Shown: piece by piece, positions 45,972-57,398 of the stretch
Position numbering within the stretch: the stretch's first letter is position 1
How the letters are laid out: each line of letters begins with the position of its first letter
DNA from: Anthonomus grandis grandis
Taxonomy: Eukaryota; Arthropoda; Insecta; Coleoptera; Curculionidae
Direction of reading: 5' to 3'
DNA length: 64,000 nt
Assembly (NCBI RefSeq): GCF_022605725.1
Contig: NC_065552.1
Location: 35,227,879-35,291,878 of the forward strand
Program-made: the position numbers and the translations under genes
Notes under the pieces: generated by a model
What the model was told of the DNA's origin: nothing
What the model saw: only the letters and a program-made list of their open reading frames with translations
Databases searched by the model: none

Positions 45972-46275
45972 GTTGCTTCACTAACAGGCCAATGCCCATT
46001 AAATAAACACCTTAAGAACACCTTAAAAATCATGGATAATAACCTTTGCTTTCTCTGTCAGAAGGAGGAAGAAGCCTCTGAACATTTATGATGTCACTAT
46101 AAAGGTTCACGTATCAAAGACAACAAGATGTATGAACGAACCATTGTGATGTCTTGGAAGTTAAATTAAAAAGTCCGGCTTAAATAAAGAGCTCTAAGAT
46201 GAAGGTACAATAAGTTTTAATACAGGTTGAGGTATCATAGGGCTTTCGTCTGTTCTAATCTAATCTAATTTAATT
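45972..46275 (+). pseudogene. 3' end of a LINE: RNase H tail, zinc knuckle and TCTAA repeats
   Basis: LTGQCPLNKHLKNTLKIM leads to a CCHC knuckle (CFLCQKEEEASEHL) with a stop in place of the residue before the last cysteine region. The element ends in a TCTAATCTAATCTAA tail at about 46253-46270, typical of this LINE type. Everything upstream is missing. Comparable to 5885-6201. Confidence 0.7.
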
Positions 46276-46279
46276 TCTC

Positions 46280-47580
46280 ATTTCACCCATCTCGACTTAT
46301 ATCTTTGTCGCACTGTCTACGGCAGCACCTTTTGTAACTGCAAACTAAAAGTATAGAGAAAGAGACCTATCAAGTACTGTGACTTTAATTGGAAGAAAAC
46401 GACTGATTTACTTTCAGAATAATTATATATAACTTAGAGAAACAATAGCGGTAACTTAGCCGTCTAGAATTTCTTATCTAAAAAATTTATACAAGTCATC
46501 CAACCTAATCCAAATATCACCTACAACCATCGAATTCCATCGAGTCTGCCGTTGCATCAGGCAGGGGATCGTCTACGCTTTCGTCAAACTGACACTAGTT
46601 TATCGTTTAGTAGATAATCAATCTTGGACCCGTCAAACGCATGTCCGATGTGGAATCCCTCTTGCCTAAAATAAATACGATCATACAAAGTGTTATAAAT
46701 CAGGAGTTTAAAGGCGCAAATTTAAAGAATTGGCAATGCTTTTGATATATGTAATTTATTCGTAAGTAGACTATTTTTCGATTTGAGTATTTGATACCTG
46801 GTCTAGAATTAAAAGTTAAGTAAGTTATCCATAGACCTTTATTGTGGTTTTCAAAATAATATACTGGACGATAAATAAATATTTCTGTTTGTCAAGATTT
46901 GACCAACATATAAGCTGACTTTAAAATACTTATAAATCGATAATAAAAAGGCCTAAAAATTAATAACTAACTAGGGCAGTAAAAACAGTAAAATAAGCTA
47001 AGACATTGAACATTTATAATGAGAAAAAAACATATAAAAAATGCAGCAAACTGCATCCAATGACGTCAAATTAATTAGGAGGTGGCGCCTTCATATATTC
47101 TTTAATCAAATAAAATAATTTAGATGAAATTTTTTTTTGTATTATAGTTATGGTAGATTATGACATGAAATACTGTTCTTAAAACGTAACAAATCGCTTA
47201 TTTCTCTCAAATTATCAATTCTTTAAAGATTTTTGCCTTCAATTCTTTAAATACAGGTAGTCAATTGATATTCTGCCTCCATAATGGTGTTGTAGCACAT
47301 ATTCCCAATGATATTATATACTTTAAGCATGAACGATAAATCCAATTATTTCTGTGATCACATTATATATGAAGTCCATTTCAGGATTAGAATAACTATA
47401 TTGAAGCGTTTCCCTTTTCTTAGGTATGAATTAAAATAATAGAAAGTAGTCAACTCATTTATTTAAACCCTTCACTATGAGAGCACGATTACTCACGCCT
47501 AATGAAGATATTTATTTTCACAGTATTTATTTACAACTATTTATCTTACCTCTGTATTTACTCATATTATATACTATTTT
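46280..47580. other. No gene recognised
   Basis: A+T-rich with no identifiable domain. Confidence 0.35.
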
Positions 47581-47604
47581 CGCGTCAATATTCCGAACTG
47601 CACT

Positions 47605-47650
47605 AAACTGACAACTGACTATTATTGGCGATGCGGCTGCTTATATACTC
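47605..47650 (-). promoter_or_regulatory. TATA/Inr core promoter
   Basis: On the minus strand TATATAAG (47647-47640) lies 31 nt upstream of the A of TCAGTT (A at 47616), which fits insect TATA and initiator spacing exactly. Downstream, an ATG near 47570 gives MSKYR before a GTAAGA donor. The owner could be an LTR or the first exon of a gene to the left; nothing recognisable follows. Confidence 0.5.
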
Positions 47651-47659
47651 GATACAACG

Positions 47660-48565
47660 CTGTTCCGAAGCTTCTCGGCAACTTTTGAGTTGTCGTGCAA
47701 AGTGCGACTTGTGTCATTCTGAAATAACGGATAATCAGCTGGTTTCTGAGTGTTTACAATATATAATACAATATCTACATGCCATGCAAAATGTATGTAA
47801 GTAACATGGATTGCCTCACAATTTGCAGCTTCTTATTTACAATTGTAAGTTTATCTAATACTATAAATATCACTCGCGCTGCTTTTCGCTGTCTAACCTT
47901 GATAAGCAAGTTACCTATTAGACATACCGCATTATTCTTGATCCTTAAAAGAGTTTTATATTTTGAATATCAGGGTATTTTCTTATTTTTCACTTATCCT
48001 TTTTCTATGCATAATGTATGATATCTCGTTTACATGCTTTTCACTTTCGACAAGGGAAGTGCGCGGCGCAAGTATAGTAGTACCCAGAGTTATAAGAATA
48101 GTAAAAACCAAAAAAAATCGTAAAAACCAACCAGCCTCACTTCTAGTGGGGTCAACAGAACAGTAGGAGCTGGCTGAGTCTACCCACCCAACCTTAACTG
48201 ACAAGCAATTCTAGCAGCTGTTACAGACAGTTTTCCACACACTCACCAATAGATAAACTTCCATAAACATCATTGGCATGTGTAGGTGACAAGCTGAAAT
48301 TCAAGCTTTTCTGGAGAAGCTTTTCTCACCATCTTGAAGTTCTTTTTATAAAAGAAAGATTCTTGAAGCCTTAACATCGCTTCTCGTTGGCCAACAATAG
48401 TATCATCACGACAGACATACGCGACGGAACGGGTGGTGGACCTTAATAGCAAATAAAAAGTGGAATCTTTAGTCCTGATCCAACATTAAAGGCTACCGCA
48501 AACAGTCCAAATGGCAAATAATTTGGACTGGCAATTAGCAGCTAACTGATTTTTTTCATTCAGAT
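47660..48565. other. No gene recognised
   Basis: Several short open frames on both strands without known motif. May include LINE 5' sequence before 48570. Confidence 0.35.
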
Positions 48566-48569
48566 AATC

Positions 48570-50780
48570 GAACCATCTCAGGGGGAGACTTAAACGCTAA
48601 GAATATCGAATGGAATTGCTCTATCAATCAAAAAATATTTCCAGCCAGCTTCTTCAAACAATGGCAGCAGCTATCCGGCTCAACATATATGGTTGATCCA
48701 AAATAAAAAATCGCCTGCTCATATACATGGTAATCGTATGGTATGGAATGGAATGCCAAACCATAACACCGCACTAATCTAAATGGTAACTAACAACAAC
48801 ATCCAATACCTTGAAAGAGCTGCTGGCCTTTTGACTTGCAATATTACCTTTGCTGTATGCCGATGCTCTTCAGGCTACTCAGAGGGAACTTTTTCCTTGT
48901 CTCCAAAACCTATCTGCCAGACTACCTTAAAATAGACATTGGCATCCAAAACCACCTTTGTCGACTTACCATGACGTCCAATGACTTGCTTCTCAAGCGC
49001 TAATACAATCTCTCTAATCGACGAGTAAGAACTATGAGTTTCATTCTGACACAGGGGGTCAAAAACTCGAAGAAATAGAACAGCAACTTCCTGGTACATC
49101 CTGAACAGCTTTTTCGCCTTGCCCGTAATCAAACCAAAGACACTAAAAAACCTCTGCCCTAACTCCAAGCCAATCAGAACCGAATCTCAGACTCAAGATG
49201 GAAGTTCTTGCTTCTTGGAATCGGAATTTGCCCCCAACCCTTCAACTAACTCGACTAACGAAGACAGAATCTTTCGCCACCGGATTTAGACGCCTAACAG
49301 CCCTACCACATCAGCTACGACCACAATTGCCGCCGACATTCAACCAGAACATAATTCATTAAGTCCACGTAAAGCCGAAAAGGACGTCGATCCACCTGTT
49401 CAATCCTACTTTAAACCAGCTTAAGAGCAAATTAAAGATCTTGTACAGCTTCCGCTTTTCTCATATATTGCAAATGTTTAGGGTCGCTTTCTACGGCTTC
49501 ACTTCCACCACTATTATAGCAATTACCGTTATTATCACGGTAAGTGCTCCTCTGAGCTGGCAGGCCTGATTCCACCCAGGGCTGTTCCGGCAAGAAGGAC
49601 GCGTCTAGCAGTTGCGGCTCATCAACATCGAGTCCACCTGCCTACCCCAAGGACGTCGCTGCATCGGGACTCATTCATCTGGAGAACATCTTCTTGTGGA
49701 ACGGGCTTCCACCTCACATATTTCCCGACGCATACAACCTGCAGCGATTCAAGATAAATTCCCACAAATATCTTCGCGCAAGCACCACTCCAAGAGTGAC
49801 ATAGGACTTTCCTTTTGTGCTTGTGTTTACCATAAAAAAAAAATAGTACTAAAGGAATCTTTACTGTCCCCTCTCCTGTTTAATCTTTTCATTTCCGACC
49901 TTCCTACACAGACAGGCATCTGCAATCATGTTCCAGTACGCTGATGACACCGCTCCTAGAAAAAGCTGGATCACCTCACGTCTCCAATGCCACCTCCTCT
50001 TACTTCGAATATGGATAGATCAGTGGTAGTTGTTGGTCAATTTCAGAAGAGTTGTTCTTCAAGAAGACATGTGACAGAATTTGTGGTTTGGATTAGATTG
50101 ACTCAACTTCCTGCCCAAACGTTTTTCACAATTTCAACCATCTGGAATAAGATCAAAACTAGCTTCAAATGGCTGGAATACACAGGATATCCTGCGAAGT
50201 AAGGGCAAAAATCCATTATTTTTGTTCTTTATGTAAATTCAGGTCGAAAATGTCAAATAAAAAAAACAAAAATATGGGTTCACAAATGCTTCCATCCTAT
50301 CGAAAAATACAATGCTATAATAATATTTATCTTTAGCATGACATTCTATCCTATTTGTTATTCTGTTACAGTAGTTGCATCAGTTTGAAAGAAATTTGCA
50401 CAAATTAGTGTCATATTTCTTCTTACAAATGAAGAATACGTATACGCATATTGTAACGAAAGTGGTAGAGTAGTAGTGGTATTCAAATCGAAAGATACCT
50501 GATAGACGAGTACTTAATTAATTTCCAAATGCTTCTTTCATACGTCATACGTTCATCATCAGATGTCCAAGATGTAATACTGGACAGTTTTAACTAGTGT
50601 TCGCAGAATATCACATGGTACTGGTTTTACCCGAATGACTCTTCTAGAAGGAGAGCGTCCAATCTCCCCCGGTCAACACACGCAAAATACCTTGGTGTCA
50701 TATTAAACAGCAAACTTTCATGATCCTGCCATGTCAAATACCATGCAGGAAAAGCCAAGGGATGGTAACATTTTGTTGTA
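48570..50780 (+). pseudogene. Broken Jockey/R1-type LINE pieces (endonuclease, RT and tails)
   Basis: At 48584 GGDLNAKNIEWNCSIN is the metal-binding block of an AP-type endonuclease (normally GGDFNAK). From 49855 SLLSPLLFNLFISDLPT, then FQYADDTAPRKSW with the catalytic DD and LLLLRIWIDQW belong to the RT palm. HAKYLGVILNSKLS at about 50685 is the thumb motif. Between 49500 and 49800 another LINE end appears, with LENIFLWNGLPPHIFPDAYN and KYLRASTTPRVT followed by a stop. Sequence at 50040-50620 is foreign and includes a hammerhead-like motif. The order and frame changes suggest at least two LINEs and an insertion. Confidence 0.6.
50515..50575 (-). ncRNA. Degenerate hammerhead-like motif
   Basis: Minus strand: CTGATGAT, then ACGT/ACGT hairpin with a 3-nt loop flanked by a mismatch and a G-U pair, then GAAA. 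Stem III and stem I are not convincing. Confidence 0.3.
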
Positions 50781-50910
50781 TATAATACGTGTATTTTTGA
50801 TAGTTTCGTGTTTTATAGTTTGTATAGTGTTTTTGGCTTACCATTTGCTATTTATTTATTGCTGTTTTTAAATTGGTCAACCAAAGACCCACTAACACCG
50901 TGTCGAGGAC

Positions 50911-51213
50911 TTGAGTTTGTCGAGTGAAAGTCCTTTTGATAAAAATGTTACAGGATTAATTTACCTCTTCCAGGAAAACGATGACCTTATAAATAATAAG
51001 AACTCTAGCTTTAATGACATCCAAATTTCACCATTACCACTTTCGAAGATATTGAAGAATTCAAGGGCGTATTCTTCAATATCTTTAAATAACAATGCTC
51101 CATCTCTGCTTAAGAGATCTACTGATTTGCACAAGAATACTTTATTCACACTAGACAGGTATGACACAAAAAAAAGAAATATAAGTACAGGCAGAGTTAG
51201 TACCTTCTATTAG
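50911..51213 (+). CDS. Hypothetical open frame of 100 codons
   Basis: An uninterrupted frame from ATG at 50911 to TAG at 51213, rich in serine and asparagine, with no domain I recognise. A perfect hairpin lies within it (51046-51085). It may be chance, a viral- or transposon-derived remnant, or an exon. Confidence 0.2.
   Translation: MSLSSESPFDKNVTGLIYLFQENDDLINNKNSSFNDIQISPLPLSKILKNSRAYSSISLNNNAPSLLKRSTDLHKNTLFTLDRYDTKKRNISTGRVSTFY
51046..51085. repeat. Perfect 15-bp hairpin
   Basis: AAGATATTGAAGAAT at 51046-51060 and its exact reverse complement at 51071-51085, loop of 10 nt. Confidence 0.85.
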
Positions 51214-51219
51214 ATTAGC

Positions 51220-51855
51220 TTTATAGTACTGTATTTCTAAGTTGTCAACCTTCAGTTTTGTTCCATATGTTTTCTTTAAGCTTTTTTGGGGAGAAGTGTC
51301 ATGTTTTTAATATTGTAGTTTAATTGAACTCGAACGTGCCCTAAGACTTTACATTTGTGATGACGCTAGGCACTCCGTATAAAGTTAATCTAGGTTAAGT
51401 TAGGAGACAAGTACTTTAAGATCTGGCAGTCTTTTTTCTAAGACTAGTTTTTCATATAAGACTATTTTCCTAAAAATAAATACAATAGAATTGTATTGCT
51501 TCCAAAGTAATACAATATATACTTATAGCAATAGAATACAGGGATTACAAGGAAAAATACCTTTAAATAAAAACAAAATAAAGAAATCTGCTGAACCATA
51601 AAGCACTTTTTACAAAAATTACAGTTAAAAAATAGGTAGCGAAACAGAATTAATTAATATAAAAAACTATAAGCAGTAACGTAAGAAATTGGCTATAGTT
51701 ATAACCTATAGAAACTAATTACTAACCTAAATATACAACAATAAATAATTACATAAACCAAAACCATATAATATGTATCATAAGAAAAATAAAATACTAA
51801 TTATTGATTATAGAACCTTTAGTTCTAAAGAGAAAAATAATTACAACTTCCACAC
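51220..51855. other. No gene recognised
   Basis: A+T-rich sequence without coding signal. Confidence 0.35.
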
Positions 51856-51859
51856 TAGC

Positions 51860-52390
51860 CCCAGTGATCAGTCCCTAATACAAAATATAAATGAAGCTTC
51901 TAAGTCGAAGAATATTTAAAAAGTAATGAACAACAGGTTTAACTTTTTGAGGTATTATGTTGTTTAAAAAGCATATAAAGTTGTGCAGACTAAATACAAC
52001 CTTATCAGAAGAAATTAGGCCCTGACGAAGAGGGGCGCACTCAAAAAAAGTCTGCATTACATTTGCGTTACATATAGTGCACAAATCGTCAAGATTTATA
52101 CAGTAAAAAAATCCAACAAATGTAGCCTTAAAAAAACGGCAATTGGCAGTCCGAACTTGGCAAAGAAACTTTAAATACTTAATAAAAGAAATTCTCTTAA
52201 TTTGTAAATAGTTTTTTGGCTTTTGGACGTTTAAAAAACAGCTATAAAAGAGAGGAAATGCTAAAGCAGATGTAAATTCAAGATCTTTTTGAACACAAAC
52301 CTGTTTAAATTTATCCAAAATACATATTAAAACCGTGTTGTTAGTTTCAAACATTATTAGACCTATAAATATTTTAAGTATTATATCCTT
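51860..52390 (-). pseudogene. LINE 3' end: RNase H tail and zinc knuckle
   Basis: An intact frame from 52354 to 51875 contains FIKYLKFLCQVRTANCRFF and a zinc knuckle, CTICNANVMQTFFECAP, followed by FICFLNNIIPQKVKPVVHYF and an ILRLRSF end. The order basic helix, knuckle with FEC, hydrophobic tail is typical of the C-terminus of I/R1-type ORF2 proteins. The rest of the element is missing. Confidence 0.65.
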
Positions 52391-52399
52391 TAATAATAT

Positions 52400-53510
52400 T
52401 CTACTGGAAATAAACCACTGTGTACCAAATATAATAGACGTTTATATTTTTAATTATTTTATACTAAACTTATTCAGGTTAAAAAAAAATGCTTGTATAA
52501 GTATGGGCGCTACTATATCTTGCATTGGAATACTTTTGTGAATCGAATGATTATTCAAAGAATAATTTCTGCTTCTCGATCATTTAACCTCTTGAGTGTC
52601 GCTTTTGATTCTCGGCTCTTATTTTTAAATTAAAACTGTCTATTACTATGACTATTATGCCTACAATAGTTTAAAACAAATAAAGGATCGAGTGAACTAC
52701 TACTACTAAAGTCATTAAGTGTTTTAATAAATTATATTTAAATTTTGTAAAAAAAGTCACTTCATAGTTCATATTATCAAACCTATCTGATTGGAGAAAC
52801 AGTATACCTTAGGCCTGTTAATTACATCCTTAACGTTGCCAAAGACACGAGGCACAAAGGCCCACCTTAACCCCACCGTTATTATTCTGAAACGACGTTA
52901 ATGCGCGTTTAATGGCGTCACATATTGCGATCCCTAATTGTCCGTTTCACGCTTCTGTATTTAATAAAGCACAACTGCGAATTCTATATTGTTCTTTAGA
53001 GCATTTGCCTGGCCGGATTAAAGCAAATAATGAGTTTAATTTTGAGCTCCTCTCCCGAGCCCGGGGCGCTAGCCTCGTTTATGGTTAGCTCTAACTCTTT
53101 TGCAGCCGAAGTTGGCTGAATATATATTTCAGTGAAAATATATTTGTGTTCATTGGCATACAGTAGAATTCACGGTTAATTGCTGTTCTAGCTGAGAAAG
53201 TAATGTTGCGCCCTTTCTACTGACTATTTTATTAAATACACTACACTAAGCAAACACAACGCTTAACAGCACAAAACACAGAAATATAGAGAAATGGTGG
53301 TTGCATGCAAACTGATTCTGAAGTTCTTTTGATAAATAAGGTAGCGTCCTCTCGCTTGGCAACGGAAACTACTAAAATTTACATTGCATATCACTCTTCA
53401 TGTTTTTCTTGTAATGGAAACTGAAGAAAATTTAAAAAATCTTTTATTACTATGTATCTCAGAACCATTTAAAATATAAATACTCTTACATCAAGGAAAC
53501 AATCAAGTTA
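52400..53510. other. No gene recognised
   Basis: No coding domain. The G+C content rises at 52850-53110, which might be host sequence, but no exon is evident. Confidence 0.35.
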
Positions 53511-53514
53511 AAAA

Positions 53515-55320
53515 TTAAATACTTATGGTACAGCTTCTGTCGAAAATGTTAACTTTAAATTGAAAATTATCTATTACAGCATTCCACTGCAATCCTAGGA
53601 CCTTTAAAGATGCTTCATTTGCATTACAAGAATCAAAATTTACCGGATTTATGGCTACCTGATGAGGTAATAAATCATTAAGAAGTTCCGGGCAATTTGA
53701 AGACCATTTTTGAAGTTCAAGCCCTCCCTTGAGCAACACAGCTATAAGTTCAGTTTTAAGAGACAGCGCAGATTCAAGCGATGACGTTCCCCCAACGTAA
53801 TCATCTACGTACATGCTAGAGCGAATAGTTTCAGCTGCCAATGGATAGGTAGCTTCTTCATCATCGGCCAATTTTAATAAAGTTTTAATAGCAATATAGG
53901 GGGAACAAGTTAAACTATAAACCAGTCTTTTGATACGGAAGTCCTGGACAGGTTCATCTGGAGAGAATCGCCAAAGAATGCGCTGATAGTTCTGATGATC
54001 AGGAGCAACACCAATCTGCCGATACATTTTAGAAATATCAGCAGTAAGAACAAATTTGTGGTAACGAAAACGAAGCAAAATAGATACCAAATCGTTCTGC
54101 AGTTTTGGACCACAATACAAGGTCTCATTTAAAGAGGGTAGGTTAGGCAAATGAGCAGATCCATTAAAAACTACTCGTAATTTTGTAGTTAAGCTCTCAG
54201 GCCTAATTACACAATGATGTGGAAGATAAAAGCAATTAGATAAGGCAGGAGATACCGACTCCATGTGGTCTAAGTCAAGAAATTCCTGAATAAACTGACG
54301 ATATAATTCATAGGTTGGACGATGTTATATGAGTTTGCGCTCTAAAGAATAAAACCTTTGGAGAGCTAATGAACGTATATTACCAAATGTAGGATTTTCC
54401 TCTTTAAAAGGCAATTTGACAATAAATCTACCAGAGTCAGATCGTTGGTATGAATCTAAAAATATCTTTTCACACTGAATCTCGTCTGACGATAAATGAT
54501 GTTGTTGAGGAATTTGCTCAAGGTCCCAAAATTGTTTAACTTGAGATTCCAATGAAATAGGAACATCAATTTGGCAAAATAACGTGGTCACTGATAAAGG
54601 TCCGGGGGTTGAAATAGGTCCCATTAAGATATAACCAAAAACAGTATTTACAGCATCAGGCTGACCTGATTCACCCCGAATGCGCCCATCTAGTAGCAGG
54701 TTAGAAAATATATCAGCTCCTAGAAGAATATCTACAGCATCTGGGCAATGAAATCCTTCATCCGCCAATCGAATTTTAGAAATATGTGACCAATTTTCAA
54801 TATTAAATCGATGCCTTGGTAATTCTTCACAAATTTTGGGAAGAACAAATGCATCAAGGTCAAAGGTAGGATTAGCTTTATGCAAAAGTCGAAGAGAAAG
54901 AGTAACAGCGTGGTAAATGCGAGATTTCATAGAGCCGAGTCCATGTAACTGCACTGAACTTTGCGTAGAACGCAGACCTAATCTTTTGACACATTTGTCA
55001 GTAATAAATGAGGTCATACTTCCACTATCCAATAAACAACGTAGCGGCTGATAAATACCACGATTATCGAGAATTTCCACGCGGGCGGTAGACAAAAGTA
55101 TGCTAGAATGAGATGAAGTAAAACCTGTATGCACAATAGGCAACGAAGGCTCACTTGAGGATTGAGCTTGCGAAATTAGAGGAATATTTTGAGAATTTGA
55201 AGTCGAAGTGGAAGTTGATCCAGCTCGAAGGACCAATGGTTGATATGGTAAGAAAAAAAAGAACTTTTTCTTTTGTTTCTCTTTTGTACAGTTGTTATTT
55301 ATCTTTTTAGTTAAGCACAA
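53515..55320 (-). pseudogene. BEL/Pao LTR retrotransposon: protease and reverse transcriptase fragment
   Basis: Read from 55320: after a serine/threonine-rich stretch, CLLDSGSMTSFITDKCVKRL is the aspartic protease active site (DSG), then VDILLGADIFSNLLL (second half of the fold). After the connecting region with ERKL and a single in-frame TAA (near 54324), the RT continues: RVVFNGSAH, LTADISKMYRQIGV (motif A aspartate) and SSMYVDDYVGG (motif C, catalytic DD), then LELQKWSSNCPEL and KVLGLQWN. It stops abruptly at about 53530; RNase H and integrase are absent, and no LTR was found. The remainder of roughly 600 residues has only that one stop. Gag is not recognised. Confidence 0.88.
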
Positions 55321-55324
55321 GGTG

Positions 55325-55870
55325 GATTTAGATAATTCAGTGAGAGATTTAAAGTGGACTGTATTTATGTGATTAAAAGTAAATGTAGAAAGGTCGAAAA
55401 ACCAGCCTTGAAAGATCCTTACCTTAAGGTATCTGTATCCAGCTTCAGCAGGCCTGCTCTTGACTTATTTGGTCTTCTAATTCGGGTTGAATCACTAAGA
55501 GTGGTTGCGGGTTTTTAAATCACGGTCTGTGATGCGGTAATATTAAGACATTAGTTGCGGAAATAAACGTATAGATCACGACACTGGAATCAATACGCGA
55601 TGATAAAGTGCTAACAAGGAAGTCGTCTTCTCTCTGGTCTTCGTTCAGCACAAACCAAAGGAATTTAGAAATTTAAAGGCTATCGTACAGGCGCAGATTT
55701 GTTGTTATTAAGACTTAATATAAAAATATTAATTAAATTGGTTATAATAAAAGGAGAAAATTAAATTAAATGAAATAGTAGTTTTAATTTGGAGAGAAAA
55801 CAAAGAAATATTATAAAAAGAAAAAATTTAAACTATTTGGACGTTCAAAAAATTGTGGACGGACCAACTT
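55325..55870. other. No gene recognised
   Basis: Sequence between the BEL fragment and the next repeat. No gag zinc knuckle or LTR could be seen. Confidence 0.35.
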
Positions 55871-55879
55871 AAAAAAAGG

Positions 55880-56080
55880 AACTTCGGTAAAAACGATTTT
55901 GACAATTTTCGATTTTTTTCGGATAACTTCGGAAGTACCCGGAATTTTAAAATTTTTTAAACGTCATTTTATCAAGCTCCAAATTGCGCAACTTTGCCTC
56001 GATTTAACCGACCCTGTAACTCATACGGTTTCCGAGATCCCAATGGTCACCCTCGAATTTCGAACACCCTGTACATTAAT
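55880..56080. repeat. Single-arm copy of the palindromic repeat family
   Basis: Matches the right arm of 16172-17141: AAAACGATTTTGACAA, CGGAATTTTAAAA, AAGCTCCAAATTGCGCAAC, AACCGACCCTGTAACTC, CGGTTTCCGAGATCCCAATG and the edge CACCCTGTACA. It shows the undisturbed sequence at the position where Harbinger 1 inserted. Confidence 0.8.
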
Positions 56081-56278
56081 ATTTCGATCATTACAAGCAA
56101 ATCACGACTTATATGCAAATAGTTTAAAGGGAAATCACCCACGCGTTAACAAACGAGTATCAAAATTCCATATGCAACGCACAGTGGCTTAGACAGTGCA
56201 GTCGGCCCGATATACCGAAAGATAAATTGAAACTCGATACGACCCATCGATCATCGTGGGTAACATATAACTGAAGGC

Positions 56279-56305
56279 GTGTCTCCCTCTCTCTCTTTCT
56301 CTCGA
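56279..56305. repeat. CT microsatellite
   Basis: CTCCCTCTCTCTCTTTCTCT-type run. Just behind it, CTGATGATTAATGC and a CAAAACGCTGG resemble a badly decayed hammerhead. Confidence 0.7.
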
Positions 56306-56930
56306 CCCTGATGATTAATGCTTTTCGTGGTCAAAACGCTGGTTCCCTACAAATCAGTCGCAGCCAAAGCATGTGGTTCTTATAATGGGTTCGTCGCCTA
56401 CACTTCTATAAACAATATATTTTATCTATCTCAATACATCGGAAGTAATGGAAAGATAAATAGTGCTTAATATTGGACTTAGTCCTGCTTTGAATTTTAA
56501 TTTGAAAATAATTTTTATGAGTGTAAATATAAGCGGTTATCGGGTTAATGGATTTTCGCGGAAACTCAATTATTGCGCCCTGCAATTGTCTAACGTAATT
56601 AATATCATTGGGAATAAACTTATTATTTATTTTATTTGACCCCACATTCAACTCACTTAGGTTGAAGCGTAACAATTTCTTTCTCAGTTGTCTAAAGTTG
56701 AGTTCTTAACTTTATTTCAAACTCATTTTTTGGCTTTGTTTTAATATTAGGAGCAAGGTGTTTGACTGTGTCATCCATACCATTCTCAAATACCATAAAA
56801 TAAGATACCGAAGCCTTTTTGATAATATTTGATACGTAAGTCAGGAGGAAAAAATGGACTGTATTTTATAGCGGGCTGGGAAGGGCGGGAAGACTTTTCT
56901 TCACAAATGAATGATGAAAATCTTTTGTCA

Positions 56931-56974
56931 AGAGCTATGCATTTCAATGAGTTCACTCATCATCATCAGACTCT
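56931..56974 (-). ncRNA. Hammerhead-ribozyme-like motif, minimal type I
   Basis: On the minus strand: AGAGT (stem I, 56974-56970), CTGATGA (56969-56963), one unpaired T, stem II GATGAG/CTCATT (one G-U pair, loop TGAA), GAAA (56945-56942), palindromic stem III TGCA (56941-56938), TA (56937-56936), then GCTCT (56935-56931), which pairs with AGAGT (one wobble). Predicted cleavage after the A at 56936. This has the best stem I and stem II of the set. Confidence 0.68.
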
Positions 56975-57086
56975 AATAATTACATAGCTGTGATGTTTAC
57001 AAGAAAAACATTTTTTTTGAAAATAATAATAATACGTGTATTTTTCCATAGAAATATATTAAATCAATAAAGGTTTAATAGCATAT

Positions 57087-57330
57087 CTATAAAGTAGGGA
57101 TGTTTCAAGGGTAAAAAGGATAACAACCTAAAAACAAAAACAAATGGTTATAAAATTTAATCTAGTTATAATTAACTCACTTGTAAAGTAGAGATGTATT
57201 AATGAGGGGCAGTTTACCATAAGCTAAAAATTAAAAGAACACTCATAAAGTAGGGACGTTTTAAGGAAGAAAAGGATATACATACTTCCATAACAAGCTG
57301 AAAATGAAAAAACATTAATAAATTAGAGAA
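57087..57330. repeat. Irregular tandem repeats around TAAAGTAGGGATGTTTYAAG
   Basis: Four diverged units begin at about 57087, 57183, 57243 and 57317, with unit lengths of roughly 62-95 bp. Shared parts are TAAAGTAGRGAYGT and AAAAAGGATA. They could be subterminal repeats of the pogo element. Confidence 0.5.
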
Positions 57331-57398
57331 AAATAGAAGGAGGGAGGAGCCTACCACCTCATACCACCAAAGTATGACTGGGTGTATACCTCGGTGCC

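Noticed and set aside
48270..48452. 60-codon minus-strand frame
   Set aside because: No recognisable domain; no supporting context.
53215..55870. LTRs for the BEL/Pao fragment
   Set aside because: No pair of direct repeats was found around the fragment; both ends look truncated.
56306..56345. Hammerhead after the CT microsatellite (CTGATGATTAATGC...CAAAACG)
   Set aside because: GAAA is replaced by CAAAA and no stem II forms.
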